Source: JAXGTD01 sp040775095
GTDB lineage: Bacteria > Pseudomonadota > Gammaproteobacteria > Chromatiales > Chromatiaceae
Direction: 5' to 3'
DNA length: 23,057 nucleotides
NCBI GenBank assembly: GCA_040775095.1
Contig: JAXGTD010000058.1
Location: 1 to 23,057, forward strand
How positions within the stretch are numbered: the first letter of the stretch is position 1; every line of letters begins with the position of its first letter. Of the stretch, positions 14,797 through 23,057 are shown piece after piece. The notes under the pieces are model-generated. The model did not search any database. It saw nothing but the letters and a program-made list of their open reading frames with translations, and was not told the origin of the DNA. The position numbers and the translations under genes are program-made.

Positions 14797-15993
14797 ATGC
14801 GTGGCCCCATCCCATCTGCCGGTCTGTTGTTGCTTGGCGCGGCCATCGGGGCCGGGGTCTCTCTCGTCGCCGAGCACGGCGGCCCGTGGGTACGCGACGA
14901 CGCCGGGACGCCAGGGCCGACCAAGCACACCACCCTCGGCGCGGGGCCGGCCTCCTATGCCGCCGCGGTCGCGGCCGCGACACCGTCGGTGGTGAACATC
15001 TACGGCACCCGCATCGAGACAGAGCGGCGCGCGCTGGCGTTCCGAGATCCGCAACTGCAACAGCGCTTCGGCCACATGCTGCCCGAGTCCGAGCACCGGC
15101 GGTTGCGCACCAGCCTTGGCTCCGCGGTCGTCGTGTCCGCGTCCGGCCTGCTCGTCACCAACCGCCACGTGGTCGCCGACGCCAATGAGATCAAGGCGGA
15201 GCTACCCGACGGACGCTCCATCGACGCCGAGCTCATTGGCGTGGATGCAGAGACCGACCTGGCCGTGCTGCGCGCGACCGGCGGGACGCTATCCGGCATC
15301 GAGCCGGCCGACCCCGACGCGCTCCAGGTCGGCGACGTTGTGCTCGCCATCGGCAACCCGTTCGGGATCGGCCAGACGGTGAGCCTGGGGATCATCAGCG
15401 CGACCGGGCGCACTCATCTCGGCCTGACGGAGATCGAGAATTTCATCCAGACCGACGCGGCGATCAACCCCGGAAACTCGGGCGGCGCATTGGTCGACAC
15501 CCGTGGACGACTGGTGGGCATCAATACCGCGATCATGTCACAAAGCGGTGTCTCCGAGGGAGTCGGGTTCGCGATCCCGGTGGACATGGCGCTGACCGTG
15601 GTGGAGGCGATCGCGCGCCAGGGGCGAGTCGAGCGCGGCTGGCTCGGTATCGGCGGAAACAGCCTGACCCCGAGCCTGGCGGAACGGTTCGGCCTGCGCG
15701 CACCCCAAGGCGTGCTGGTTTCCCGTGTCGTCGAGCTCGGACCGGCGCAACAGGCGGGCGTGCGGCCCGGTGACGTGGTCACGGAGGTCGATGGTAGGCC
15801 AGTGTCGACGTCCCAGGATCTGCGCCGGGCCATCTCCGCGGCCGGCCCTGATGCACGGATCCGATTGGGGCTGTGGCGCGGCAGCGAGCGGCTGCAGACC
15901 GAGGCGATCACCCGCGCGCGCCCCCCCGGCGGCAAGCCAGCAGGCGCCGGGTCCGACACCGGCCACGCACGCCAGACACGCGCGGGACCCTGA
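14797..15993 (+). CDS. degS: DegS/AlgW-type trypsin-like serine protease with one PDZ domain
   Basis: This is a 398-residue periplasmic protease held by an N-terminal hydrophobic segment (SAGLLLLGAAIGAGVSLVAE). The trypsin fold carries the full triad: His124 (TNRHVV), Asp154 (ETDLAVL) and Ser228 (NPGNSGGAL). One PDZ domain follows at about residues 275-370 (RGWLGIGGNSLTPSL to GPDARIRLGLWRGSE). One PDZ plus an N-terminal anchor is the DegS/AlgW plan; DegP and MucD have two PDZ domains. DegS/AlgW cut the anti-sigma factor RseA/MucA in response to misfolded outer-membrane proteins, so a role in the envelope stress response is inferred. An odd Gly/Pro-rich tail of about 25 residues follows the PDZ domain. 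The ATG has only a weak AGG upstream. Confidence 0.9.
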   Translation: MRGPIPSAGLLLLGAAIGAGVSLVAEHGGPWVRDDAGTPGPTKHTTLGAGPASYAAAVAAATPSVVNIYGTRIETERRALAFRDPQLQQRFGHMLPESEHRRLRTSLGSAVVVSASGLLVTNRHVVADANEIKAELPDGRSIDAELIGVDAETDLAVLRATGGTLSGIEPADPDALQVGDVVLAIGNPFGIGQTVSLGIISATGRTHLGLTEIENFIQTDAAINPGNSGGALVDTRGRLVGINTAIMSQSGVSEGVGFAIPVDMALTVVEAIARQGRVERGWLGIGGNSLTPSLAERFGLRAPQGVLVSRVVELGPAQQAGVRPGDVVTEVDGRPVSTSQDLRRAISAAGPDARIRLGLWRGSERLQTEAITRARPPGGKPAGAGSDTGHARQTRAGP

Positions 15994-16515
15994 TGTCCTT
16001 GCCCTGCCGACGCCACCGCCCCCGCCACATCCATTGGGGAGCGATCCGGTAGCCGGCGGCCCCGCGGCAGGGCGGCGCGATGCCCACCGGGAATCGGCTC
16101 GGGTCACAGAGCGCGATCTGCGATTCGCTCCACGTTCAGTCGCCCGGGTGCTGGCACCTGCCTGGGCTTGCCTGACCCGGACGGGGAACGCGCAAACAGC
16201 GTTTCCCAAGGCAGCGCGGGGCAAGCCTGGCTACACTGGGCGGTAGAGGTCCTGTACCAGCGCTACGCCCGCACGCCACCCGGCGGGCAAGACGATGACC
16301 CAGGTGCCATAAGGTATGGCTCGCGCGAGAAATACGCCCCGAAAATCCGGCTTCAGACCCGCGGCGGTGCGCAAATGCATGCTAAGAGGCAGCAGGCGTC
16401 GCATGCCGCGCACCGGGCTCGCGGGCGCCGGGACCCGGACCCCGGCGGCAGGGTCTGCGCCGTGCGGGTTGCGACCACGGACACCGGCAGGATCGGGGAC
16501 GAAGGAGATGCGCGG
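15994..16515. other. 522-bp gene-poor region before the globin gene
   Basis: No convincing gene is seen on either strand. Open frames exist but have the Arg/Pro/Ala-rich composition of chance frames in GC-rich DNA. The stretch contains the nested palindrome at 16162-16230 and the Shine-Dalgarno of the globin gene (AAGGAG at 16502-16507). I found no clear promoter and no obvious FNR-type TTGAT-N4-ATCAA site. Confidence 0.5.
16162..16230. repeat. Long nested palindrome (REP/MITE-like)
   Basis: The outer arms 16162-16172 and 16220-16230 pair over 11 bp with two G-T pairs (core GGGCTTGCC / GGCAAGCCT). Inside sits a 9-bp hairpin, 16183-16191 with 16199-16207, one G-T pair and a 7-base loop. The inner hairpin (GGGGAACGC / GCGTTTCCC) closely resembles the perfect hairpin at 7398-7422, suggesting a dispersed family. 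Confidence 0.55.
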
Positions 16516-16932
16516 ATGACCCCCGAGACCATCGCCCTCCTCAGGCAGACCTGGGCCGACATCGTACCGCTTCGCAAGCAGGTCTGTGCCCGGTTCTACG
16601 CCCACCTGTTCGAGAGCCATCCCGACCTTCGCCCTCTGTTCAAAGGCGACATCGACAGACAGGGAGCCCTGCTGGTGACCATGATCAATACGGTCTTCAG
16701 CGCGCTGGAGAACCCGCGCCCGGTGAGCTCGCTGATCAAGGCCCTGGGCGCCCGCCACGCCGGCTATGGTGTGACGGACGCCGCGTATGACGACTTCGCC
16801 GAAGCACTGTTGTGGACCCTGGAACGGACCCTCGGGGAGCGGTTCACGCCGCAGGCCCGCGCGGCCTGGTCCGAGGTCTACGACTGGCTTGCGCGGACAA
16901 TGCGGGCGGGGGCGACCGAAGTGGTCGACTGA
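16516..16932 (+). CDS. Single-domain globin (bacterial haemoglobin-like)
   Basis: This is a 138-residue globin starting at ATG 16516 with AAGGAG eight bases upstream. The all-helical 3-over-3 globin pattern is clear: LLRQTWADIVPLRKQVCARF, then YAHLFESHPDLRPLF and MINTVFSALENP. His81 in GARHAGYGV is the predicted proximal haem ligand. Tyr28 and Gln49 match in position the B10 Tyr and E7 Gln seen in Vitreoscilla haemoglobin; those assignments are by eye. There is no reductase domain, so it is not a flavohaemoglobin. Oxygen or nitric-oxide handling is inferred from the family. It stands alone between a 522-bp gene-poor region and the exported helical protein. Confidence 0.9.
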   Translation: MTPETIALLRQTWADIVPLRKQVCARFYAHLFESHPDLRPLFKGDIDRQGALLVTMINTVFSALENPRPVSSLIKALGARHAGYGVTDAAYDDFAEALLWTLERTLGERFTPQARAAWSEVYDWLARTMRAGATEVVD

Positions 16933-17036
16933 GGCTCGCGGCCCCGGCGTTGCGGGCCAATGCCACCCGAGCCAGGCGGGGTCCCCTGCCCGTGTCCCAG
17001 GCCCTCCCACGCGCCAACCCCCGACGGATGAACGTC

Positions 17037-17065
17037 TTGTAATCTTTCGGCACAGTTCGGGTAAT
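17037..17065 (+). promoter_or_regulatory. Candidate sigma70-type promoter for the exported protein/moxR operon
   Basis: TTGTAA (17037-17042) and GGTAAT (17060-17065) are separated by exactly 17 bp, each matching consensus at four of six bases. Transcription would begin near 17072, about 80 bp before the ATG at 17154. This is a by-eye prediction. Confidence 0.35.
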
Positions 17066-17893
17066 TCGACGCAAGCTATCCTGCAGGGTGTACTGGCGAG
17101 CGCGCGGAACGCCCCGGCGACCGCTTACCGGAAACGAGATCGGAGCGTCCCGGATGGGGTTCAGGTGTAGCCATCAATCTGTGTTGGCCGGGGTCACCAC
17201 CCTGGTGCTTGCCAGTGCCGTCGTCGCCAGTCAGCTGGTGCGGACACTGGCCTCGGTACCAGAGGCATCCGGGCCGGCCGCGGTCAAGCAGGTGCCAACG
17301 GAGACCACAGAGCGACAGCTGGCACAGCTGCTGGCCGCGGCCGGACGAACCTCGCTCGGCTACATCGAGCAGGCCGACCAGATGCTGGCGAGAGGCGGAC
17401 TGGATGCCAGAACCATATCCGATGTACGCGCCCTGCTTGAGGGCGCGAGACGCATCGTCACCGAACTGGGCGGCGCCCTCGCCGCCCGGGGTGAGGATGA
17501 GGCAACCCTCGCCGCACCCATCATGGCTCGGCTGCGCCCGAGCGAGGCGCGCGACGCGCCCGCCGGTGACCGGCAGGACGAGACGACGCGCCAACTGGAG
17601 ACCGATATCATGATGGGACGGCACGAGGCGGTCATCGACCGGCTGCTCGCCACTGGCCGGAGCACGACCTACGAGTACATGCAGCTGCCGATCGCGGACA
17701 CCTTGGACAGTCTGGGCACGGCGCTGGATGCCCTGGCGGCCAACGACCCGACATCCGCACGATCGAAATTGGCTGGCATCCTCGGCGGTCTCGACCCACA
17801 TCTTGTCACGGTCCAAGGGCAAGCCCCGAGGAACAGTCCAGACCCCATCCGCGTTGGACACGAGCACCAACCGCCACCACAGGAGCCACGATC

Positions 17894-18922
<1,029 letters not shown>

Positions 18923-19018
18923 GCCGGTGTCGATCCCAGGTCCGCCTCGCCCGGGGCCCGCGCCGCCGAGAGGAACACGGCCGACCACCCGATCCTGCAC
19001 CGCCGACTGGAGCATCCG

Positions 19019-19975
19019 ATGACCCCGACAACCGACGAGGGCACATTTCGCGTCGATCCCGATGACCTGATTGGGCTGCGGGGGCGGGCGCAACGGCTGC
19101 GTCCGGCGCCGGCGACAACGGCTCGTTCGCCGCTGGCCGGCGGGCATCGATCGCGCTTTCGCGGTCGCGGCATGGACTACCGCGAATCACGCCACTACCA
19201 GGCCGGCGACGACATCCGCAATATGGACTGGCGCATCACCGCACGCGCGGGTCACCCGCACGTAAAGGTGTTCGATGAGGAGCGCGAGCGGCCCGTGGTG
19301 GTACTCGGCGACTTCGGACCAAGCATGTTCTTTGCCAGCCAGGGGGCATTCAAGTCCGTGGTCGCGGCCCGCCTGGCGGCGCTGATTGGCTGGTCGGCCA
19401 TCGGAAACGGCGACCGCATCGGCGCACTGTTGTTCAATGGCGAGCACCGTGAGCTGCAGCCAGGCGGCGGAAGACGTGGGCAGATGCGTCTGATCCGGGC
19501 GCTGGTCGAGATCGGCAGACCGGAACGCGGCCTGGCGGCGGCGCCAGAGCCGGACGCGCTGTCGCATGCCCTCGCGCGGCTGCGCCGCGTGGCACGACCG
19601 GGCAGTCTGATCTTCATCCTTTCCGACTTCTACGCCATAGACGCCAACACCGAGCGGCACCTGACCCAGCTCGCGCGGCACAACGACCTGATCGCGTTAC
19701 AGATCGTCGACCCGCTTGAGCTGACGCCACCGCCGCCGGGCCGTTACGGGATCAGCGACGGCCGGCGCCGCGGCCTGATCGATACCGGCAGCAGCCGCGA
19801 TCGCCAGCGTTATGATCAACACTTTGCTCGCCACCACGCCGCGGTGCGCGCGTTGACCGAGGCCAACGGCATCGCGCTGCTGCGTTGCGGCACGGGCGAT
19901 GACCCGGGGCTGCGGCTCGCCGATGCGCTCGCCCTGCGCGCCCGGGGCCTCGACGTCCGACAGGTGGCCGCGTGA
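19019..19975 (+). CDS. DUF58 domain-containing protein
   Basis: This is a 318-residue protein, ATG 19019, with TGGAG seven bases upstream. The DUF58 signature lies at residues 52-75: MDYRESRHYQAGDDIRNMDW, followed by RITARAGHPHVKVFDEERE. The C-terminal part has a VWA-like fold (VVVLGDFGPSMFFASQG, then SLIFILSDFYAID) but lacks a classic DxSxS metal site, having DFGPS. It has no membrane segment, so it is probably cytoplasmic. DUF58 proteins are regular members of MoxR-Bat operons, and their molecular role is not established. The next gene follows after 31 bp. Confidence 0.93.
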   Translation: MTPTTDEGTFRVDPDDLIGLRGRAQRLRPAPATTARSPLAGGHRSRFRGRGMDYRESRHYQAGDDIRNMDWRITARAGHPHVKVFDEERERPVVVLGDFGPSMFFASQGAFKSVVAARLAALIGWSAIGNGDRIGALLFNGEHRELQPGGGRRGQMRLIRALVEIGRPERGLAAAPEPDALSHALARLRRVARPGSLIFILSDFYAIDANTERHLTQLARHNDLIALQIVDPLELTPPPPGRYGISDGRRRGLIDTGSSRDRQRYDQHFARHHAAVRALTEANGIALLRCGTGDDPGLRLADALALRARGLDVRQVAA

Positions 19976-20006
19976 ACGATCGCCAACCGGCAAGCAGTGA
20001 TCGACC

Positions 20007-20525
20007 ATGAACGATACCACCCCAGGGGGGGCACCGGCCGCCATCGCCGGGGACCCGGCCCAGACACCCATGCAGCTCGACCTGCGCGACATCCACGCGC
20101 CGGGCCTGCCGGGCATCTGGCCCCCTGCCCCGGGCTGGTGGGTCGCCGCCGCGCTGCTGCTCACCGCGGTGACGGCCGCCGCCCACACCGGCTGGCGGCT
20201 GTATCGGCTTGGTCGCCGACGCCAGCGCATCCTGGCAGAGCTCGATGGGCTGCGGGCCACCGGGGATGGGCCGGCACAGATTGCCGGCGTCTCGGCATTG
20301 CTCAAGCGCGCCGCCCTGGCCCGTTTTCCACGACAGGATGTCGCGGCGTTGACGGGCGACGCCTGGCTCGGATTTCTCGATCGCACCGGCGGCGAGGGCC
20401 GCTTCCACACACCCGCCGGCCGCCTGCTCGCCGACGCCCCCTATGCGACGCCGCGCGAGGTCTCCGGCGACGAGCGCGAGGCGCTGTTCGGGCTCGCCCG
20501 CGACTGGCTCAGGAGGAACCTGTGA
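20007..20525 (+). CDS. DUF4381 domain-containing membrane protein
   Basis: This is a 172-residue protein, ATG 20007, with only a weak ribosome site. The N-terminal motif LDLRDIHAPGLPGIWPPAPG directly before a single membrane helix (WWVAAALLLTAVTAAAHTGW) is the DUF4381 hallmark. A cytoplasmic helical domain follows (AGVSALLKRAALARFPRQDV, then TGDAWLGFLDRTGG). It is a standard small member of gammaproteobacterial Bat operons; the function is unknown. Its TGA overlaps the GTG start of batA in GTGA (20522-20525). Confidence 0.92.
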   Translation: MNDTTPGGAPAAIAGDPAQTPMQLDLRDIHAPGLPGIWPPAPGWWVAAALLLTAVTAAAHTGWRLYRLGRRRQRILAELDGLRATGDGPAQIAGVSALLKRAALARFPRQDVAALTGDAWLGFLDRTGGEGRFHTPAGRLLADAPYATPREVSGDEREALFGLARDWLRRNL

Positions 20526-21562
20526 ACCTCACGCTGGCACAGCTTTGGGCCCTGGTCGCGTTGCCGCTGCCCCTGCTCGCGTGGCGCCTCCTGCCCCGCG
20601 CCCAGCGGCACGCATCGGGCGCGTTGCGGGTACCCTTCTACGCGGCGCTGATGGAGGGCCGTGGCGATGGCGACCCGGCATCGCGCTGGCCACTGGCACT
20701 GGCCGTTGCCGCCTGGCTGTTGCTGGTGCTGGCGGCGGCGCGCCCGCAATGGGTGGGCGAGCCGATCCCGCTGCCGATGAAGGGGCGCGACCTGATGCTG
20801 GCCGTCGACATCTCCGAGTCGATGACCGAACAGGACATGGTCGTCGGCAATCGGACGGTGGACCGGCTCACCGCGGTCAAGGCCGTGGCCGGCGACTTCA
20901 TCGAGCGCCGCGCCGGCGACCGGATCGGCCTGATCCTGTTCGGCCAACAGGCCTACCAGCAAACGCCGCTGACGTTCGATCGCGAGACCGCGCGCACGCT
21001 CCTGTTCGAGTCGGTGGTCGGCCTGGCCGGGCGCGCGACGGCGATCGGCGACGCCATTGGGCTGGCGGTCAAGCGGCTGCGCGACCAACCCCGGGACGAG
21101 CGCGTGCTGGTCCTGCTGACCGACGGCGCCAATACCGCCGGCAGCATCGCACCCCTGAAGGCCGCTGACCTCGCCGCCGAGGCCGGCGTGCGAATCTATA
21201 CCATCGGGGTCGGTGCCGCCCCGCGCAGTGCCTTCGGTCTCGCCCTCGGCGGCAGCCCCCTGGACGAGGCGACGCTTTCGGAGATCGCCAAGGCCACGGG
21301 AGGACGCTACTTCCGTGCCCGCGACGTGCGCGCGCTGCAGGCGATCTACACGGTGCTCGACGAGCTCGAGCCGGTGGAGTCGGACCAGCAGACCTTCCGG
21401 CCGACCGCCGAGCTGTTCGCCTGGCCGCTGGGCGCGGCGCTGCTGCTCAGCGCCCTGGCCGCACTCGGGCGCGCCGGTCTCATCACCCGACGCGTTTTTC
21501 AGGCCGGACCCGGGACGAGCGTCCAGCGTATCCGTCAGGGCGCCCGCCAGAACCCGTACTAG
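20522..21562 (+). CDS. batA: VWA domain protein BatA
   Basis: This is a 346-residue protein with a GTG start at 20522, supported by AGGAGG about six bases upstream and a 4-bp overlap with the DUF4381 gene. Two N-terminal membrane segments (ALVALPLPLLAWRLLP and WPLALAVAAWLLLVLAAA) precede a periplasm- or cytoplasm-facing VWA domain. The metal-ion-dependent adhesion site is intact: DISES at residues 96-100 and Asp201 in LLTDGAN. A third membrane segment lies near the C-terminus (LFAWPLGAALLLSALAAL). Bat proteins (Bacteroides aerotolerance) work with MoxR in envelope or stress functions. The exact role in proteobacteria is not settled. Confidence 0.94.
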   Translation: MNLTLAQLWALVALPLPLLAWRLLPRAQRHASGALRVPFYAALMEGRGDGDPASRWPLALAVAAWLLLVLAAARPQWVGEPIPLPMKGRDLMLAVDISESMTEQDMVVGNRTVDRLTAVKAVAGDFIERRAGDRIGLILFGQQAYQQTPLTFDRETARTLLFESVVGLAGRATAIGDAIGLAVKRLRDQPRDERVLVLLTDGANTAGSIAPLKAADLAAEAGVRIYTIGVGAAPRSAFGLALGGSPLDEATLSEIAKATGGRYFRARDVRALQAIYTVLDELEPVESDQQTFRPTAELFAWPLGAALLLSALAALGRAGLITRRVFQAGPGTSVQRIRQGARQNPY

Positions 21563-21593
21563 CGCGCCAGCCGCGAAGGCGGAGGACAAGAGC

Positions 21594-23057
21594 ATGTGGA
21601 GCGACTTTCATTTCCTGGCGCCGGCCTGGTTCCTTGCGCTGCTGCCGCTGGGGTTGCTGCTCTGGGCCACGGGACGCGACAGCGACGGTGCCAGTGCTTG
21701 GCGCCGCGTGATCGATCCGCGCCTGCTTGCGGTGCTGATGATCGGTAACCCAGGGCGCGCGCGCTGGCTGCCATCGGCCCTGTTGGCACTCGGCTGGCTG
21801 ATCGCGGTGGTCGCACTGGCGAATCCCACCTTCGAGCGCAAACCGATCCCGGCCTTCCGCAGCGAGGCCGCGCGGGTGGTCGTGCTCGACCTGTCACGCT
21901 CCATGCTGGCCGCGGATCTGACACCGACGCGGCTCGATCGCGCGCGTTACAAGGTTGCCGACATCCTCGCCCGCAGCGGCGACGGGCAGGTCGGGCTGGT
22001 GGCATTTGCCGGCGACGCGTTCTCGGTCTCGCCGCTGACCGACGACGCGGACACCATTCGCGCCATGCTCGACGCCCTGTCCCCGGATGTGATGCCCGCG
22101 CAGGGCAGCCGTCCGGACCTCGCTCTGGAGCGCGCGCAGGCACTGCTGCAACAGGCAGGGGCCCGCGACGGCGAGGTGATCCTGCTCAGCGACGACGCCG
22201 GAGACGAGCGCGCGCTGGCAGCCGCCCAAGGGCTGCGCGAGGCAGGCCATCGTCTGGCCGTGATCGGCATCGGCACCGAGACGGGCGGCGAGGTCCCCGG
22301 GGTACGCACCTCCGTTGGCCCCGTGATCGCGCACCTCGACACCCCCGCGCTGCGCGCGCTCGCCGAGGCCGGAGGCGGGGACTATGCCGCGCTCAGCGCC
22401 GACGGCCGCGACCTCGATCAGGTCTTGCGCCCACCCGCGCTGGGCGACATCAACATCCGCCAGGACGACGCGATGCAGGCCGATGTGTGGAACGAGCTTG
22501 GGCCTTGGATCGTGCTCGGGCTGCTCCCCCTGGCGGCGCTGGCGTTTCGCCGCGGCTGGCTGCTGTCGGTCGCGCTGTTGGCCGCCAATCTGAGCCTGTT
22601 GGCGCCGCGACCGGCGATGGCGTTCACCTGGGACGACCTCTGGCAACGCCGTGATCAGCAGGCGGCGGTCGCCCTGGAACAGGGCGAGCCCGAGCGCGCG
22701 CGCGCGCTGGCCGACGCGCCGCAGCAGCTTGGGACCGCGCACTACCGGCTTGGCGACTACGCCGCCGCCGCCGAGGCCTTCGCCGCCGGCGAGGGCGCGA
22801 ACGATCACTACAATCGCGGTAACGCGCTCGCGCTGGCCGGAGAGCTCGAGCAGGCCATCGCGGCCTACGACGCCGCCCTGGCCCTTGCCCCGGACATGGC
22901 CGACGCCGCGTACAACAAGGCCCGGGTCGAGGAGCGGCTGCAACAGCAGGACCAGCAGCAACAGCAGCAGGACCAGCAGCAACAGCAGCAGGACCAGCAG
23001 CAACAGCAGCAGGACCAGCAGCAACAGCAGCAGGACCAGCAGCAGGGACAGGGCCAG
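21594..23057 (+). CDS. batB: VWA/TPR fusion protein BatB-BatC, partial (right edge)
   Basis: The frame is open for 488 codons from ATG 21594 (GGAGG eight bases upstream) to the window end. Two N-terminal membrane segments (about residues 8-25 and 58-76) lead into a VWA domain with DLSRS at residues 99-103 and LLSDDAGD. Two further membrane segments lie at about 304-342. A TPR region follows (about 380-447: AHYRLGDYAAAAEAF, HYNRGNALALAGELEQAIAA). From residue 450 the protein becomes glutamine-rich (QQQQDQQ repeated). It thus joins what are separate BatB (VWA) and BatC (TPR) genes in Bacteroidetes, a known arrangement in gammaproteobacteria. The C-terminus and any batD are outside the window. 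Confidence 0.93.
   Translation, partial: MWSDFHFLAPAWFLALLPLGLLLWATGRDSDGASAWRRVIDPRLLAVLMIGNPGRARWLPSALLALGWLIAVVALANPTFERKPIPAFRSEAARVVVLDLSRSMLAADLTPTRLDRARYKVADILARSGDGQVGLVAFAGDAFSVSPLTDDADTIRAMLDALSPDVMPAQGSRPDLALERAQALLQQAGARDGEVILLSDDAGDERALAAAQGLREAGHRLAVIGIGTETGGEVPGVRTSVGPVIAHLDTPALRALAEAGGGDYAALSADGRDLDQVLRPPALGDINIRQDDAMQADVWNELGPWIVLGLLPLAALAFRRGWLLSVALLAANLSLLAPRPAMAFTWDDLWQRRDQQAAVALEQGEPERARALADAPQQLGTAHYRLGDYAAAAEAFAAGEGANDHYNRGNALALAGELEQAIAAYDAALALAPDMADAAYNKARVEERLQQQDQQQQQQDQQQQQQDQQQQQQDQQQQQQDQQQGQGQ
22941..23042 (+). repeat. 21-bp in-frame tandem repeat coding a Q-rich tail
   Basis: Four perfect copies of a 21-bp unit (CAACAGCAGCAGGACCAGCAG, coding QQQQDQQ) start at 22959, 22980, 23001 and 23022. 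They are preceded by an 18-bp variant at 22941-22958 and followed by a degenerate CAG/GGA stretch. Being a multiple of three, changes in copy number would lengthen or shorten the protein without shifting its frame. Confidence 0.95.

Noticed and set aside
16168..16515. N-terminal extension of the globin frame
   Set aside because: The frame stays open upstream, but the composition is Arg/Pro-rich and the AAGGAG site points to the ATG at 16516.
22941..23042. CRISPR-like repeats
   Set aside because: The 21-bp units are head to tail without spacers and lie in frame within a coding region.

Overview
The window reads as a piece of chromosome from a GC-rich gammaproteobacterium, most likely a Chromatiales/Ectothiorhodospiraceae-like lineage. 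The support is the gene set and its order: a proteobacterial cytochrome bc1 operon (petABC) followed by sspA and sspB, a Nif3-like gene divergent from a DegS/AlgW-type protease nearby, and a MoxR-DUF58-DUF4381-BatA-BatB/C operon. The taxonomic placement is inference; there is no rRNA or species marker here. No tRNA, rRNA, CRISPR array, insertion sequence or prophage gene was recognised.

Layout. (1) 1-1022, minus: the N-terminal part of a DUF4062 plus STAND-type P-loop NTPase, cut by the left edge. Signal-transducing NTPases of this kind are often accessory or defence-related, and this is the most unusual gene in the window. (2) 1229-7155, plus: a large SEC-C/helical-repeat protein, a membrane protein with a small soluble N-terminal domain, and a membrane-anchored penicillin-acylase-family Ntn hydrolase. 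(3) 7156-7422: a cluster of strong hairpins between convergent genes. (4) 7423-8622/8670, minus: a TraB/PrgY-family membrane protein. It diverges from a small exported or lipoprotein-like protein and a DUF3301 protein on the plus strand. (5) 9676-13631, minus: sspB, sspA, petC, petB, petA (transcribed petA to sspB). These are the bc1 complex of the respiratory chain and the stringent-starvation pair; SspB delivers ssrA-tagged substrates to ClpXP. (6) 13927-14685, minus: a Nif3-like dinuclear-metal protein, divergent from a DegS/AlgW-type periplasmic serine protease (14797-15993). (7) 15994-16515: a gene-poor stretch with a long nested palindrome, followed by a single-domain globin. (8) 17154-end, plus: an exported helical protein (possibly YfdX-like) whose frame overlaps moxR by 148 bp, then the Bat-type operon running off the right edge. 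The last gene is a VWA/TPR fusion ending in a glutamine-rich tail encoded by a 21-bp tandem repeat.

Most of the window is conserved core-type gene content. The points that stand out are the STAND NTPase at the left edge, a possible family of dispersed palindromes sharing an ACGCTGAT/ATCAGCGT-like core, the long overlap into moxR, and the VWA/TPR fusion with its repeat tail. I found no complete new multi-gene system that I could defend from sequence alone.
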